DNA from: Ktedonosporobacter rubrisoli
GTDB taxonomy: Bacteria > Chloroflexota > Ktedonobacteria > Ktedonobacterales > Ktedonobacteraceae
Length of the DNA stretch: 64,000 bases
Assembly: GCF_004208415.1 (NCBI RefSeq)
Contig: NZ_CP035758.1
Span: 4,402,001 to 4,466,000, forward strand
Direction: 5' to 3'
The notes beneath the pieces are model-generated. The model was not told where the DNA came from. It made no database searches and saw only the letters and a list, made by a program, of their open reading frames with translations. Below, in pieces: positions 26,161 through 35,108 of this stretch; the first letter of the stretch is position 1; each line of letters opens with the position of its first letter. The translations under genes and the position numbers were made by a program.

Positions 26161-26187
26161 CCTCTCCACGGAGAGAGTAGAGAGGTT
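26159..26187 (+). terminator. Hairpin between the glutaredoxin-like and DUF2085 genes
   Basis: AACCTCTC (26159-26166) pairs with GAGAGGTT (26180-26187), overlapping the stop codon, followed by ATAAAAT. It may attenuate read-through into the next gene. Confidence 0.45.
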
Positions 26188-26213
26188 ATAAAATCCGACG
26201 AGGGAAGATAAAG

Positions 26214-26840
26214 ATGGCCACCCAGCATATCAAAAACATTGGAATACAGGGATCTCAGCCAGAACAAAGCGAAGGAGAGCAGAAGGGCTTCTTTGCACGC
26301 TTTGCGCACCACCTTGGCAATTTCTTGCTGAATCAGTGGGCAAGCGTCATTACAGCTGTCCTGGGCCTGCTCGTCTTCATCGCGCTCTCCATTCCATTTC
26401 TTTCTTACTTTGGACTTGACACTATCGCAAAGCCGCTCTTCTTTTCCTTGCATTACGTATGCGCCCAGATTCCCTCGCACTCTTTCTACATTTTCGGGCA
26501 CCAGCTTGGCCTATGCGAGCGCAACCTGTCTATCTATAGCTCAATGTTCGTGGGCAGTCTCGTCTTCGTCCTGAGCAAAAAACGCCTACCCGGTATCCCC
26601 TGGTGGTTATGGATACTGCTCATGCTTCCTATGGCCTGGGACGGTTTTACCCAGATGTTTGGTTGGCGTGAGAGCACCTGGATACTGCGCATAGTCACTG
26701 GCACGCTCTTTGGCCTGGGCAATGTCTGGTTCGCGCTTCCCCTCATGCAAAAAGCCATGCTTGAGCCTACAGCAGTTCCGCCACACCGTGTAGCACTTAG
26801 CAAAAAGCCTTCTACACAACCAACGCACAATGCGTTATAA
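26214..26840 (+). CDS. DUF2085 family membrane protein
   Basis: A 208-residue membrane protein with the DUF2085 pattern: C in HYVCAQIPSHSFYIFGHQLGL, then CERNLSIYSS and the WDGFTQMFGWRES segment. Four membrane helices are visible (about residues 45-65, 105-120, 128-145 and 165-185). No biochemical role is established for the family. The N-terminal 40 residues are polar and poorly conserved. It lies between a redox protein and mtaB. Confidence 0.8.
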   Translation: MATQHIKNIGIQGSQPEQSEGEQKGFFARFAHHLGNFLLNQWASVITAVLGLLVFIALSIPFLSYFGLDTIAKPLFFSLHYVCAQIPSHSFYIFGHQLGLCERNLSIYSSMFVGSLVFVLSKKRLPGIPWWLWILLMLPMAWDGFTQMFGWRESTWILRIVTGTLFGLGNVWFALPLMQKAMLEPTAVPPHRVALSKKPSTQPTHNAL

Positions 26841-26967
26841 TCAGGCACAGAAAAACTAAGACCATTGCAGCTAACAAGCTAACAGAAGCCACGCAGGAGC
26901 ATTTTTACCTGGCCACGTATGCTCTGCGGCCCCCTGCAATACAGAGAGTACGAGGACAAGAATAACT

Positions 26968-28431
26968 ATGCCTAACCATCCATCTCAAGGAACAACGTTT
27001 GCAGTCACGACCCTGGGCTGTAAAGTCAATCAGGCCGATAGCGAAGCCATCAGCGAACAGATGAGCTCATCTGGCTATGTACAGCGCGACTTTAACGACG
27101 TTGCAGATATCTACATCGTCAACACCTGTACCGTGACCCACCTGGGTGACCGTAGCTCACGCCAGCTGATCGCGCAGGCTCATCGCCGGCATCCCGATGC
27201 CTTGCTCGTTGTGACGGGCTGCTATGCCGAACTAAATCCTAAAGCTGTTGCCGCCCTGCCCGGAGTGGATCTTGTAATAGGCAATAAAGATAAAGATGCA
27301 CTTGTCAAAATTATCGAAGAGCGTGACAAGACGTCATCTGCCGATCAGCCAGAATCTCCCATATCTACGGCTAGTAGTGCCCGCATGCTGCCGATCGTGC
27401 CACTCGACACCCAGCACATCGGCAGCGATGGTGTGCTTACCTTCCAGCCTGCAGAAGATGAGCCCCAACCAGACAATCCGGCACCCCTCTCACCCTTCAC
27501 CGATAGCACACAGACCGCTGAAGCTGCCAACGCGCGCCTCTTCTCGCGCACACGCGTGCAAATGAAGGTCCAGGATGGCTGCAATAATCGCTGCACCTAC
27601 TGCATTGTTCCTTATGTGCGTGGCCAGTCGCGCAGTCGCAGCATTGCCTCAGTAGTTGAGCATGTGCAACGCAAAGTGCGCGCAGGCTTCCAGGAGATTG
27701 TCTTAACCGGCATTCACCTTGGCGATTACCATCCCGATGAGGCTAACAAGGAAGATCTTGGCGATTTGATTGCTGCGCTACTGCGCGAAACCGAGATAGC
27801 CCGCATTCGCGTTTCCTCTCTCGAACCCGAGGATTTCCGCCTGGAGTGGCTTGAGCTATGGCAGAATCCACGCATGTGCCGCCATTTCCATCTTCCCATG
27901 CAGAGCGGCTCAGATGCCATTCTACGCCGTATGGCCCGCCGCTATAATAGCGAGCGTTACCGCACGATTATTAAGACAGCCAAACAGCTTATTCCTGGCG
28001 TCGCGATCAGCACTGATATCATCACTGGTTTTCCAGGTGAGAGCGATGAAGATTTCGAGCAAACCTACCAATTGGCCAGGGAGCTAGAGTTTGCCAAGGC
28101 GCATGTTTTTCGTTTCTCACCACGACAGGGAACCGCTGCCGCCCGCATGCGTGGACAAATCAAGGACGAGGTGAAAAAGGCGCGCAGTCAGCGTCTATTG
28201 GAGCTAAATGAGGAGCATAGCCGCCTCTTCCGGGAACAATTCCTTGGTAATACGGCCCAGATACTCATTGAGCAGTTTAAACATAATTGCTGGGAAGGGC
28301 TTACCGATAATTATCTACGTGTTGAGATACACGATCTGCCAGAAAACGGTAAGGATTGGCAGCACAAATTAATTAAGGCACGCCTGACCCATTTGATCGA
28401 GGATGGAGTATATGGTCTCTATACAGACTGA
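26968..28431 (+). CDS. mtaB: tRNA (t6A37) methylthiotransferase MtaB
   Basis: A 487-residue radical-SAM methylthiotransferase that converts t6A37 to ms2t6A37 in tRNAs reading ANN codons. The N-terminal MTTase domain has the three auxiliary-cluster cysteines in TLGCKVNQ, VNTCTVTH and VTGCYAEL; the radical SAM cluster cysteines are 205, 209 and 212 in GCNNRCTYC, and a TRAM-like C-terminal domain ends the protein. LGCKVNQ distinguishes MtaB from MiaB. An insertion rich in Ser/Pro/Asp of about 50 residues (about 120-185) lies between the MTTase and SAM domains. Its stop lies 45 bases before the next gene. Confidence 0.92.
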   Translation: MPNHPSQGTTFAVTTLGCKVNQADSEAISEQMSSSGYVQRDFNDVADIYIVNTCTVTHLGDRSSRQLIAQAHRRHPDALLVVTGCYAELNPKAVAALPGVDLVIGNKDKDALVKIIEERDKTSSADQPESPISTASSARMLPIVPLDTQHIGSDGVLTFQPAEDEPQPDNPAPLSPFTDSTQTAEAANARLFSRTRVQMKVQDGCNNRCTYCIVPYVRGQSRSRSIASVVEHVQRKVRAGFQEIVLTGIHLGDYHPDEANKEDLGDLIAALLRETEIARIRVSSLEPEDFRLEWLELWQNPRMCRHFHLPMQSGSDAILRRMARRYNSERYRTIIKTAKQLIPGVAISTDIITGFPGESDEDFEQTYQLARELEFAKAHVFRFSPRQGTAAARMRGQIKDEVKKARSQRLLELNEEHSRLFREQFLGNTAQILIEQFKHNCWEGLTDNYLRVEIHDLPENGKDWQHKLIKARLTHLIEDGVYGLYTD

Positions 28432-28476
28432 GGTGCCCCAAACAGTAAACTGGCGCCTTAGTCAGAGGACGCATTC

Positions 28477-29592
28477 TTGCTAAAACGCTTGCTCTCAATC
28501 TCATGGCTTCTCGCTGTCCTACTCTGCGCTTCGGCGTGTAGCGGCTCTAGCCTTGAGCAGATAAACAGGAATATCGCAGAAACGCCGGTCACTGGCCAGA
28601 CTACGCATACCAGTGTGGTCATAGCAGAGGGGCATTTCCAGGAATATGCCCTACCTCAGGCCAATAGCGGCTTGATGCGCCCGGCTATCGATCATGAAGG
28701 GCGCGTCTGGTTTGGCGAGATGGGACATAATTACCTTGCCTTCTTTGATCCACGCACGCGCACATTCACGCAGATGACTCCACCACAAGGCGCTTCCGGC
28801 ATCATGGGAATCGCCGTTGCGGCTGATGATACCATCTGGTTCGCAGAGCAGTATGCCAACTATATCGGCCATTATTTTCCACACAGCGGGCAATATAAGC
28901 TCTACAGCTTGCCAGTGCTCAAAACTGTTGACCCCAACGACAAAAATAGCACTATTTCTCTGCCCAGCGCCCCTAACGATATTGCCTTTGACGCGCAAGG
29001 AAACGTCTGGTTTACCGAATTAAATGCTGACTCTATAGGCATGCTTGATCCACATACCGGCCAGATCAAGCAATTTCCGCTCTCGCCCAAAAAGACTATC
29101 CAGACCCTCAATCCCTACGGCATAGCTATCGATCCAGAGGGGATTGTCTGGTTCACAGAAGTTGGCTCAAACCATATCGGCAGTCTTGATCCACACACAG
29201 GAGCGATTCGCCTCTATACACTTCAGGATTCTGCCAACCCATTTATGGAGATCAGGAGCGACTCCCATGGCGCGATCTGGGCCACATCTTTTAATGCTGG
29301 ACTGTTGGTAAAGCTCGATCCCAGGACCGGCACGTTGACGCCCTACTACGCTCCCAACACAGGCAGCAACACCGGCGGTCTATATGGTTTGCTGATAACG
29401 TCCAGCAACGAAGTATGGGTAACTGTTACTTCCAGCAATGTGCTGGCTCGACTTGATAGCTCCACTAAGCGTTTTATCTACTATCAAATCCCTACAGCAG
29501 CCAGTACCCCATTTGGCTTAGTCATGGGGCCAGAACACACTATCTGGTTCACTGAAGCTGGTAGCAATAAAATCGGCATGCTCAAACCATAA
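28477..29592 (+). CDS. Vgb-like beta-propeller lipoprotein
   Basis: A 371-residue surface lipoprotein: signal peptide with lipobox ASAC and Cys21, then repeated propeller blades with the pattern VWFTE...N.IG.LDP.TG (for example near residues 75, 115, 175, 220 and 365). This is the fold of virginiamycin B lyase (streptogramin lyase), but such propellers are widespread as extracellular binding proteins and the lyase residues cannot be assigned here, so no drug-resistance function is claimed. The start is a TTG at 28477 with AGAGGA seven bases before it. Convergent with the S9 peptidase gene; hairpins follow. Confidence 0.8.
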   Translation: MLKRLLSISWLLAVLLCASACSGSSLEQINRNIAETPVTGQTTHTSVVIAEGHFQEYALPQANSGLMRPAIDHEGRVWFGEMGHNYLAFFDPRTRTFTQMTPPQGASGIMGIAVAADDTIWFAEQYANYIGHYFPHSGQYKLYSLPVLKTVDPNDKNSTISLPSAPNDIAFDAQGNVWFTELNADSIGMLDPHTGQIKQFPLSPKKTIQTLNPYGIAIDPEGIVWFTEVGSNHIGSLDPHTGAIRLYTLQDSANPFMEIRSDSHGAIWATSFNAGLLVKLDPRTGTLTPYYAPNTGSNTGGLYGLLITSSNEVWVTVTSSNVLARLDSSTKRFIYYQIPTAASTPFGLVMGPEHTIWFTEAGSNKIGMLKP

Positions 29593-29597
29593 TCCAG

Positions 29598-29619
29598 CCT
29601 GGCATTCCTCAGTGCCAGG
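29598..29619 (+). terminator. Hairpin after the Vgb-like gene
   Basis: CCTGGCA (29598-29604) pairs with TGCCAGG (29613-29619); no T-run. Confidence 0.45.
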
Positions 29620-29727
29620 CCACTATCTCCAGGCCAAAGCAACACTCCGCATTCATACATCACTGATCAGATTAAAAGCGAACAATCTATCCCTGGCGCA
29701 TGCTACTTTATGAATCAGCACATAAGC

Positions 29728-29767
29728 AAAGAGCCCCAGCATGCTACGAGGCCTGCCTGAGCTCTTT
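29728..29767. terminator. Bidirectional terminator between convergent genes
   Basis: AAAGAGC (29728-29734) pairs with GCTCTTT (29761-29767) with partial inner pairing; T-run on the plus strand (TTTTTATTTTG) and a shorter one on the minus strand. Confidence 0.6.
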
Positions 29768-29781
29768 TTATTTTGTGTCGG

Positions 29782-31818
29782 CTATTGCAGATACTTTCTA
29801 AACCAATCCTGGATATGGCGTAAACGCTCTAGCCGTAACTTTGGATGACCCCCGCGCGAGAGGCCATGGCTCTGGCCCTCAAAGCGTACAAACTTCACCT
29901 CGCGCCCCAACCACAAAAGGGCACAAAAGAGCTGCTCAGCCTGCTCGATATTGCAGCGCAAATCCTGCTCACTATGGATAATCAGCAGGGGCGTATGAAT
30001 ATTTTGCACGTAACTGATCGGCGACATATGCATATAGCGCCCAAGATCCTCCCAGGGTGCGCAGTTAAGTTCATCGTTAATAAAGTTCCAGCCAATATCG
30101 CTGACGCCAAACATCGTCGCTATATTGCTGACGCAACGATCAGTGATAGCCACTTTAAAGCGGTCGGTATGGCCTACCAACCAGTTTGTCATAAAGCCGC
30201 CATAGCTACCTCCAGTAACCGCCAGGCGAGACTCATCTATATATCCCTTCTGAAGTAGCACATCTACCCCATTCATGATATCCAGCGAATCTTTCTCGCC
30301 CCAGGCTCCAGTTACCGCATCAGAGAATTCGAAGCCATAGCCACAGCTCCCGCGGGGATTAGTATAGAGCACTACATACCCTTCGGCGGCGAGCATGTGC
30401 ATCTCGTGGAAGAAACCATATCCATACTGGGTATGCGGCCCACCGTGGACCTCAACCACCAGCGGATATTTTTTAGCTGGATCAAAATCATAGGGCTTGA
30501 TAACCCAGCCATCTATTGGCCAGCCATCAGCTCCGGCATAAGAGATATATTCAGGAGTAGATAATGTTAGCTCAGCAAAAAGCTCGTCATTAAAGCCGGT
30601 AATACGGCGCATCTCTCCCTGCTGAGCCAGCGAAAGCGTGAAAATTTCCTGAGGGCGCGTGGTACTGCCGACAAGCAAAGCCAGCGTATTTGTAGCCCGA
30701 TCCACAGAAAAATCGCGCACATGCACATCGCCAGCCGTGACTACTGTGGGCTGCCCATTACTTCCATCTAGCGAGAACGCATAAATGCGGCTAGCGCCAC
30801 GATGGGCCGCCAGCACATAGAGAGTTTTGCCAGCGGCAGACCAGGCAGGAGCAGGCATTAGATGATCATCGCCGATGTCGCTATTTGTCCAATCCATACA
30901 GGTTCCCTCAAAGTTCTGCGAGAGATTGGTAGCGGCAGCCTTATCGGCCTTCTGATCAATAGTGTACAGGTAGATCTGGCCAGCCGAACGACGCTTGGCA
31001 GAGCCGAGGAAAGCAATGGTTTGGCCATCTGGTGACCAGGAAGGCGCATGACAAGATAGCGTACCATCGGTAAGGCAACGCAATGCGCCTGCCCTGCCAT
31101 CCGCGATTGAAAGGGTATATATGTCGTCTCCAGGATTGCGCCAACGATCCTCAGCACGATTCGAGGTAAAGGCAATCTGTTTTCCATCCGGCGACCAGAC
31201 AACCTCGCCGTCATCCCAATCACCATCTGTCAACTGCTGCGCTTCCCCTCCAGCAATATCAAGCAGGAAAAGATGAGATCGTCGTTCATAAATATATCCA
31301 ACTCCATCAAGTCGATACCAGAACCGGTCTATCACCCGAACTTTAGGCAAAGGCTTACCGTCTTCTGTCTCTTCATCAGATGGGCCAACGGCGGCCGTGT
31401 AAAGGAGATACTTGCTATCAGGCGACCAGACAGGAGCTGAGGCACCATGCTCCATAAAGGTTATCTGGCGCGCCTCACCGCCATCAGTAGGCATCAGCCA
31501 GATCTGTGGCTTCCCTTTGCCGTGCTTCTTCTGTTCCTTCCTATCTTTATCGCCGGGCTCGCCCTCACGATCTGAGACAAAGGCCAGCCAGCGCCCATCC
31601 GGCGACCAGCTTGGTTCGCCGGTTCGAGCTGTTGCCGAGGTAAAGCGCCTCGCTGAGCTCCCATCTATAGCCGTTACCCAGATAGACGAACTGTATTTAT
31701 GCTCACGTTCGTCTATGGTTGTTACCACAAACGCTACACGCTCCCCATCCGGGGCAATACGCGGGCGGCTGAGGAACTTGAAACTATAGAGGTCCTCGAT
31801 GGTAATGGATCTTCCCAT
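29782..31818 (-). CDS. S9 family prolyl oligopeptidase-type peptidase
   Basis: A 678-residue serine peptidase of the acylaminoacyl-peptidase/DPP-IV type. Residues 1-400 form a beta-propeller with repeated WSPDG segments (TolB-like), which limits access to the active site. The alpha/beta hydrolase domain has the catalytic Ser538 in GGSYGGF, Asp619 in SEQDLR and His651 in GQSHGLSR. No signal peptide is visible, so it is probably cytoplasmic. Start ATG at 31818. It is a single gene convergent with the Vgb-like lipoprotein. Confidence 0.9.
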   Translation of the reverse strand: MGRSITIEDLYSFKFLSRPRIAPDGERVAFVVTTIDEREHKYSSSIWVTAIDGSSARRFTSATARTGEPSWSPDGRWLAFVSDREGEPGDKDRKEQKKHGKGKPQIWLMPTDGGEARQITFMEHGASAPVWSPDSKYLLYTAAVGPSDEETEDGKPLPKVRVIDRFWYRLDGVGYIYERRSHLFLLDIAGGEAQQLTDGDWDDGEVVWSPDGKQIAFTSNRAEDRWRNPGDDIYTLSIADGRAGALRCLTDGTLSCHAPSWSPDGQTIAFLGSAKRRSAGQIYLYTIDQKADKAAATNLSQNFEGTCMDWTNSDIGDDHLMPAPAWSAAGKTLYVLAAHRGASRIYAFSLDGSNGQPTVVTAGDVHVRDFSVDRATNTLALLVGSTTRPQEIFTLSLAQQGEMRRITGFNDELFAELTLSTPEYISYAGADGWPIDGWVIKPYDFDPAKKYPLVVEVHGGPHTQYGYGFFHEMHMLAAEGYVVLYTNPRGSCGYGFEFSDAVTGAWGEKDSLDIMNGVDVLLQKGYIDESRLAVTGGSYGGFMTNWLVGHTDRFKVAITDRCVSNIATMFGVSDIGWNFINDELNCAPWEDLGRYMHMSPISYVQNIHTPLLIIHSEQDLRCNIEQAEQLFCALLWLGREVKFVRFEGQSHGLSRGGHPKLRLERLRHIQDWFRKYLQ

Positions 31819-32005
31819 TAAATGCTACCCTCTCTAGAGCTAAAGAACTTGTCGAACACTTCCAATTATTTTTTTAATTATAAGAAATACCTTGTCGGGT
31901 TTTCAAGCGACCTCAAGAATTGACATGACAGAAATACAGGCAATTCTTCTGCTTTTATCATTTATCGCTCCCTCTAGGTATTTTTCCTGATCATAATTAT
32001 TTTAA

Positions 32006-32034
32006 TTGTATTCGTAGCATAAATGGCTTATACT
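32006..32034 (+). promoter_or_regulatory. Promoter for the small hypothetical gene at 32093
   Basis: TTGTAT (32006-32011), 17-base spacer, TATACT (32029-32034), 58 bases before the ATG. Confidence 0.5.
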
Positions 32035-32092
32035 ATCTATAACCAGTCTCTATGTAAGGGTTAGTTTAGGTAGCAATCGGGAGAGGACAACT

Positions 32093-32362
32093 ATGATGCG
32101 CGAAGATAGTATCGAGTATTTGCTGTCTGCTATGGATCGACACCAGGAAGCCTGGAAAGCCCTACAAGCCTCACTTATTACACGGGCCAAGCTGCAAGCC
32201 TACACGGAAAGCCAGTATGATGAGGTAGTTCTGCTGGCAAAAGAAGGACTAGAGTTTATAATTAAGCTACAAGCTGGCGATACTATCTCAGCAGAATGGG
32301 TAGCGGCCCGCGACAATCTGGTAGCACGCGCTCAAAGGCTTATCTTAGATCCAGATACATAG
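32093..32362 (+). CDS. Small hypothetical helical protein
   Basis: An 89-residue, mostly alpha-helical, soluble protein (HQEAWKALQASLITRAKLQA; EEGLEF-like segments). No family is recognised. A promoter at 32006-32034 and GAGAGGA eight bases before the tandem ATG codons at 32093/32096 support expression. It stands alone. Confidence 0.55.
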   Translation: MMREDSIEYLLSAMDRHQEAWKALQASLITRAKLQAYTESQYDEVVLLAKEGLEFIIKLQAGDTISAEWVAARDNLVARAQRLILDPDT

Positions 32363-32866
32363 AGCTGTTTCAAAGTTTGCCTGTAGCTCTGCCACCCTGA
32401 AAAACCCCTCAGCCTCCGGCGCAGGAGGAACACTATGACTTGAGCAAATGCCCGGATAGCTTGTCGACAGTTGCTCAGGGCTTTTGTAAGTTGCCTATCT
32501 ATCTGCGAGCCCTGAGCTTATTTCCGATTTATCCAGAAGCTGATATCTATTTCTAGTAGTTTCTGCTACAAATGCTTACTGCAAATTATGATATACTTTT
32601 TCATGAATATGCAGAACTCCAGCGTCAATTCCGACTTTATAAGCCATTACTGTTATCTGGATAGAATCCCCTTTGCCTGCTTTAGATCATCAGCTATACT
32701 AGGAGTAGGTTTTTCTTGCTCATTTCGGCCTCTTGAACGAGTTGAGCCTGGAATAAGCGCTCACAGCCTGGAAGGGACAGTCTAACCAGGAAATACCCTG
32801 TCAGTTGAAAAACCGAGAAGAAGGGGATCGGCAAGAACGATCCTTCAGGTATGTAGAGTTGAGAGA
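32363..32866. other. Intergenic region without a supported gene
   Basis: A 65-codon frame at 32588-32785 lacks a ribosome-binding site and has no recognisable sequence. Possible promoter-like AT stretches occur near 32570-32600, but nothing else stands out. Confidence 0.3.
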
Positions 32867-32878
32867 ATGGAGATGCGT

Positions 32879-33121
32879 ATGCAAATCGATCCTGAACTTG
32901 TCAACAAACTGATTAATTCCCTTCCTTACCCAATCAGCACAGACGATTTGATTCAGCGCGCCCGTCAATTCGGCGTCAGCGATCAAATTCTGGGCATGTT
33001 AGAACACCTTCCCAAGCAGACCTTTAACTCGCCACAGGATGTTCAAAATCTGGTTGGAGGGCTATCAAATCTGCCTAATCTAGGTAACCTGGGAGGACTG
33101 GGAGACCTTTTCAAGCGCTAA
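32879..33121 (+). CDS. DUF2795-like small protein
   Basis: An 80-residue protein whose core (LINSLPYPISTDDLIQRARQ, then FGVSDQILGMLEHLP) resembles DUF2795, a small helical domain of unknown function in actinobacteria and Chloroflexota. The tail is Gly/Leu/Asn rich (NLPNLGNLGGLGD). Four ATG codons lie close together; I choose 32879 because GGAG is six bases before it, but 32867 is possible. A perfect terminator hairpin follows. Confidence 0.65.
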   Translation: MQIDPELVNKLINSLPYPISTDDLIQRARQFGVSDQILGMLEHLPKQTFNSPQDVQNLVGGLSNLPNLGNLGGLGDLFKR

Positions 33122-33142
33122 GAGAACATATTCCTATGATAC

Positions 33143-33173
33143 TGGCCCTTAGAGCTTCTAGTTCTAAGGGCCA
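33143..33173 (+). terminator. Terminator hairpin after the DUF2795-like gene
   Basis: TGGCCCTTAGA (33143-33153) pairs perfectly over 11 bp with TCTAAGGGCCA (33163-33173); no T-run after it. Confidence 0.65.
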
Positions 33174-33264
33174 CCTGCAAAAACTAGCCAGTCCTTATCC
33201 AGCGGGCCTTTCTCCCCTCATGAGAGCTTGCTTACTCTGGTTGATTGGCTAGAATAATAAAGGC

Positions 33265-33287
33265 GAGCATCCCGCATGGATGCCCTC
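33265..33287 (-). terminator. Terminator for the acidic hypothetical gene
   Basis: On the minus strand GAGGGCATCC pairs with GGATGCTC around five bases, followed by GCCTTTATTATT. Confidence 0.55.
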
Positions 33288-33311
33288 ATGTTTGCTCTTT
33301 CTCGATCTTCT

Positions 33312-34133
33312 CTAGCGGCGTCTGCGACTACGCCTTTCGCGCTCTAGAGCAACATCAAGGGTCTCGTGTAAACGTTCGAAGTCATCTACATCTAGTTGAA
33401 GCTCAACTGCCGGCGGATCGTCAGGTCGGGCCCGTCCCTCTTCAAAAAGCTGCAGCACCATAACAAGTTCAACCTCGATGTCCAACATCCCATCCTCAGT
33501 ATCTACCTCCATAGTTTCCTGATCCTCATCTTCGTCCTCTTCATCAGCTGTACGAGGAATAAATTTAATGTTGGTCCGAGCACATTTGAAACGTCCTGTG
33601 ATCTTTAAAGCATCAGTCGACATCTCCTCAGCTAGCTCACGCACCACTTCCATCATCTGCACAAAAGCATCCTGTAGTTGCTCAAGCGCATCCTCCTCCT
33701 CACTATCCGTCTCGATGTCCGCAGAAAACTCTCCCGATGCCTGGCTGCTGCCACCGCTATTGCCATCAGGCAAACGCTGGCGCGCCAGTTCATTTAATTG
33801 CTTGAGGGCCTGGGCAAAAGCAGGGGAAAATGAAGTACTCTCGCGTTCAGCCGCTGGTGTGCTTTCCTCCCCCTCACTCTCATCACCGTTGATGACCCTC
33901 TCATCCTCTCCTTCCTCTTCTTCATCGTCGGCATCCAGGCCTACAGCAGCCTCTACCATTAATATCTGCTGATGTAACTGCTCAGCCACATCATGATTAA
34001 AATAGGCCATCACCTGAGCTTGCCTGGATGCCGCAAGCAAGCGGAACTGAGGCCATTCCCGGTACCGTTCTCGACCACGCAGATACCGCAACTCCACCAT
34101 TCCTAATGTGTCCAGCCGCAGCGAGATCTCCAT
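33312..34133 (-). CDS. Hypothetical highly acidic protein
   Basis: A 273-residue protein with no recognised family. The first 60 residues are a folded, neutral segment (SLRLDTLGMVELRYLRGRERY). Three Asp/Glu-rich tracts follow (about residues 68-95, 138-150 and 198-218), separated by helical segments (FAQALKQLNELARQRL; LEQLQDAFVQMMEVVRELAEE) and a cysteine-bearing strand (ITGRFKCARTNIKFI). The last ten residues are nearly all Arg. GAGGAGG lies before the ATG, and a terminator follows, so it is a one-gene transcript. The mix of acidic tracts and a basic tail suggests a protein- or nucleic-acid-binding scaffold (guess). Confidence 0.6.
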   Translation of the reverse strand: MEISLRLDTLGMVELRYLRGRERYREWPQFRLLAASRQAQVMAYFNHDVAEQLHQQILMVEAAVGLDADDEEEEGEDERVINGDESEGEESTPAAERESTSFSPAFAQALKQLNELARQRLPDGNSGGSSQASGEFSADIETDSEEEDALEQLQDAFVQMMEVVRELAEEMSTDALKITGRFKCARTNIKFIPRTADEEDEDEDQETMEVDTEDGMLDIEVELVMVLQLFEEGRARPDDPPAVELQLDVDDFERLHETLDVALERERRSRRRR

Positions 34134-34535
34134 GACTTCCTCCTCGATTAGCAGAACGAACCAGTTACTACACTCATTGCTGACGCCGCCACTAGTTCTT
34201 CTCTGATTTATTCTTTGCCCTTCGACTACGAAAGTAAAAGGTTATCCTTCTCTTATCGCAAAATATATTCTCAAAAAAGCGGAGAAAACTCCTTATAACC
34301 AGATAAAGTCTAAATAATACAATCACCCGAGAAACATATTCTTCGTTATAACCTAAGTATGCACCTATAGCCATCAAAGAATTTATTTGATCATGAGGTG
34401 ATCGACAGACAAAAGTAGATATGGTCTACTTAAGAATGCACCTCTTCATGATATCACAACGGGCATTAGTTAATACAACAACTATGATAAGTTTCCCTCC
34501 ATTCTATCCCCCTATCTACCTATAGTTTTCCCCAG
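34134..34535. other. AT-rich intergenic region without a gene
   Basis: Upstream of the acidic gene. A 61-codon minus-strand frame at 34192-34377 is lysine/arginine/phenylalanine-rich AT-driven noise. No clear promoter pair was found. Confidence 0.3.
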
Positions 34536-34701
34536 CTAGTGTTTTGTCAAGCAGAGATTGACGAGTGCGCCGCCTACGGCGGCAGATGGCGCAGGGAGAT
34601 GGGGCACAGCCCCAGGCCCCAGTCAAGGGGCGAGAGCCCCTTGCATCCCCGCTTGTCTCACGCGTCACGTCAACCTTGACAGACTACTAGTGTTTTGTCA
34701 A
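34536..34701. mobile_element. MITE-like element with inverted ends and flanking CTAG
   Basis: CTAGTGTTTTGTCAA occurs at 34536-34550 and again at 34687-34701; the inverted form TTGACAGACTACTAG lies at 34676-34690 (12 of 15 matches). So a unit of about 155 bp begins and ends with CTAG and inverted ends, followed directly by a second left end. There is no transposase frame. The interior includes a GC-rich palindromic repeat (next entry). This fits a non-autonomous element of the IS630/Tc1 type with a tandem remnant (inference). Confidence 0.5.
34566..34668 (+). repeat. GC-rich dispersed repeat, copy 2
   Basis: Contains GCCGCCTACGGCGGC, GGGGCACAGCCCC, GTCAAGGGGCGAGAGCCCC, each palindromic. The segment GGGCACAGCCCC...GTCAAGGG...GCCC recurs at 46916-46968, so both belong to one repeat family. 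Confidence 0.5.
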
Positions 34702-35108
34702 AATTCGTGTGGTGAGAGGTAGGGCTTTCCAGCTCTCGTTAGTGTGCCGTCTGACTGCGGCGCCCCCTTTATAATCCAGTTTTAGAGAACAAGACCTCGG
34801 GTGAGGGTGGCACCTGAACCTCGGCAGACCAATAGATGCGGCTTCGTTTGTTTTGCTACTAGCAATTTTTCCTGACCCAAAGAAGTTACTGGCGAAAGGC
34901 CCAGCAGCGCGCCTTGTACATCGGCTTAGGGCTTCTATATTAGCCTTGTGCCTACAGCCTGGGGAGCCATTCTATGGCATTCGAACAGGCAGGTAGTACC
35001 TCTATGCTTTTAGCGTGTTATACGCTATAATGATTTCCGACGCGACATAAAAAATCTAGTTCTACCTTTGGTAATATGCTTGTAACAACCAGGAGCGAGG
35101 TTCAGCCA
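34702..35108. other. Intergenic region before the zinc-ribbon membrane protein
   Basis: No gene is supported. Near 35015-35030 GCGTGTTATACGCTATAAT contains TATAAT-like hexamers that may be the promoter of the next gene; the -35 is unclear. Confidence 0.3.

Noticed and set aside
28477..29592. Streptogramin (virginiamycin B) lyase as antibiotic resistance gene
   Set aside because: Only the propeller fold is supported; it is a lipoprotein and the catalytic residues cannot be assigned.
32588..32785. 65-codon plus-strand frame
   Set aside because: No ribosome-binding site; composition as expected for non-coding DNA.
33997..34001. tRNA genes in the long intergenic regions
   Set aside because: No T-arm consensus or cloverleaf-like arrangement was seen in any intergenic stretch of the window.
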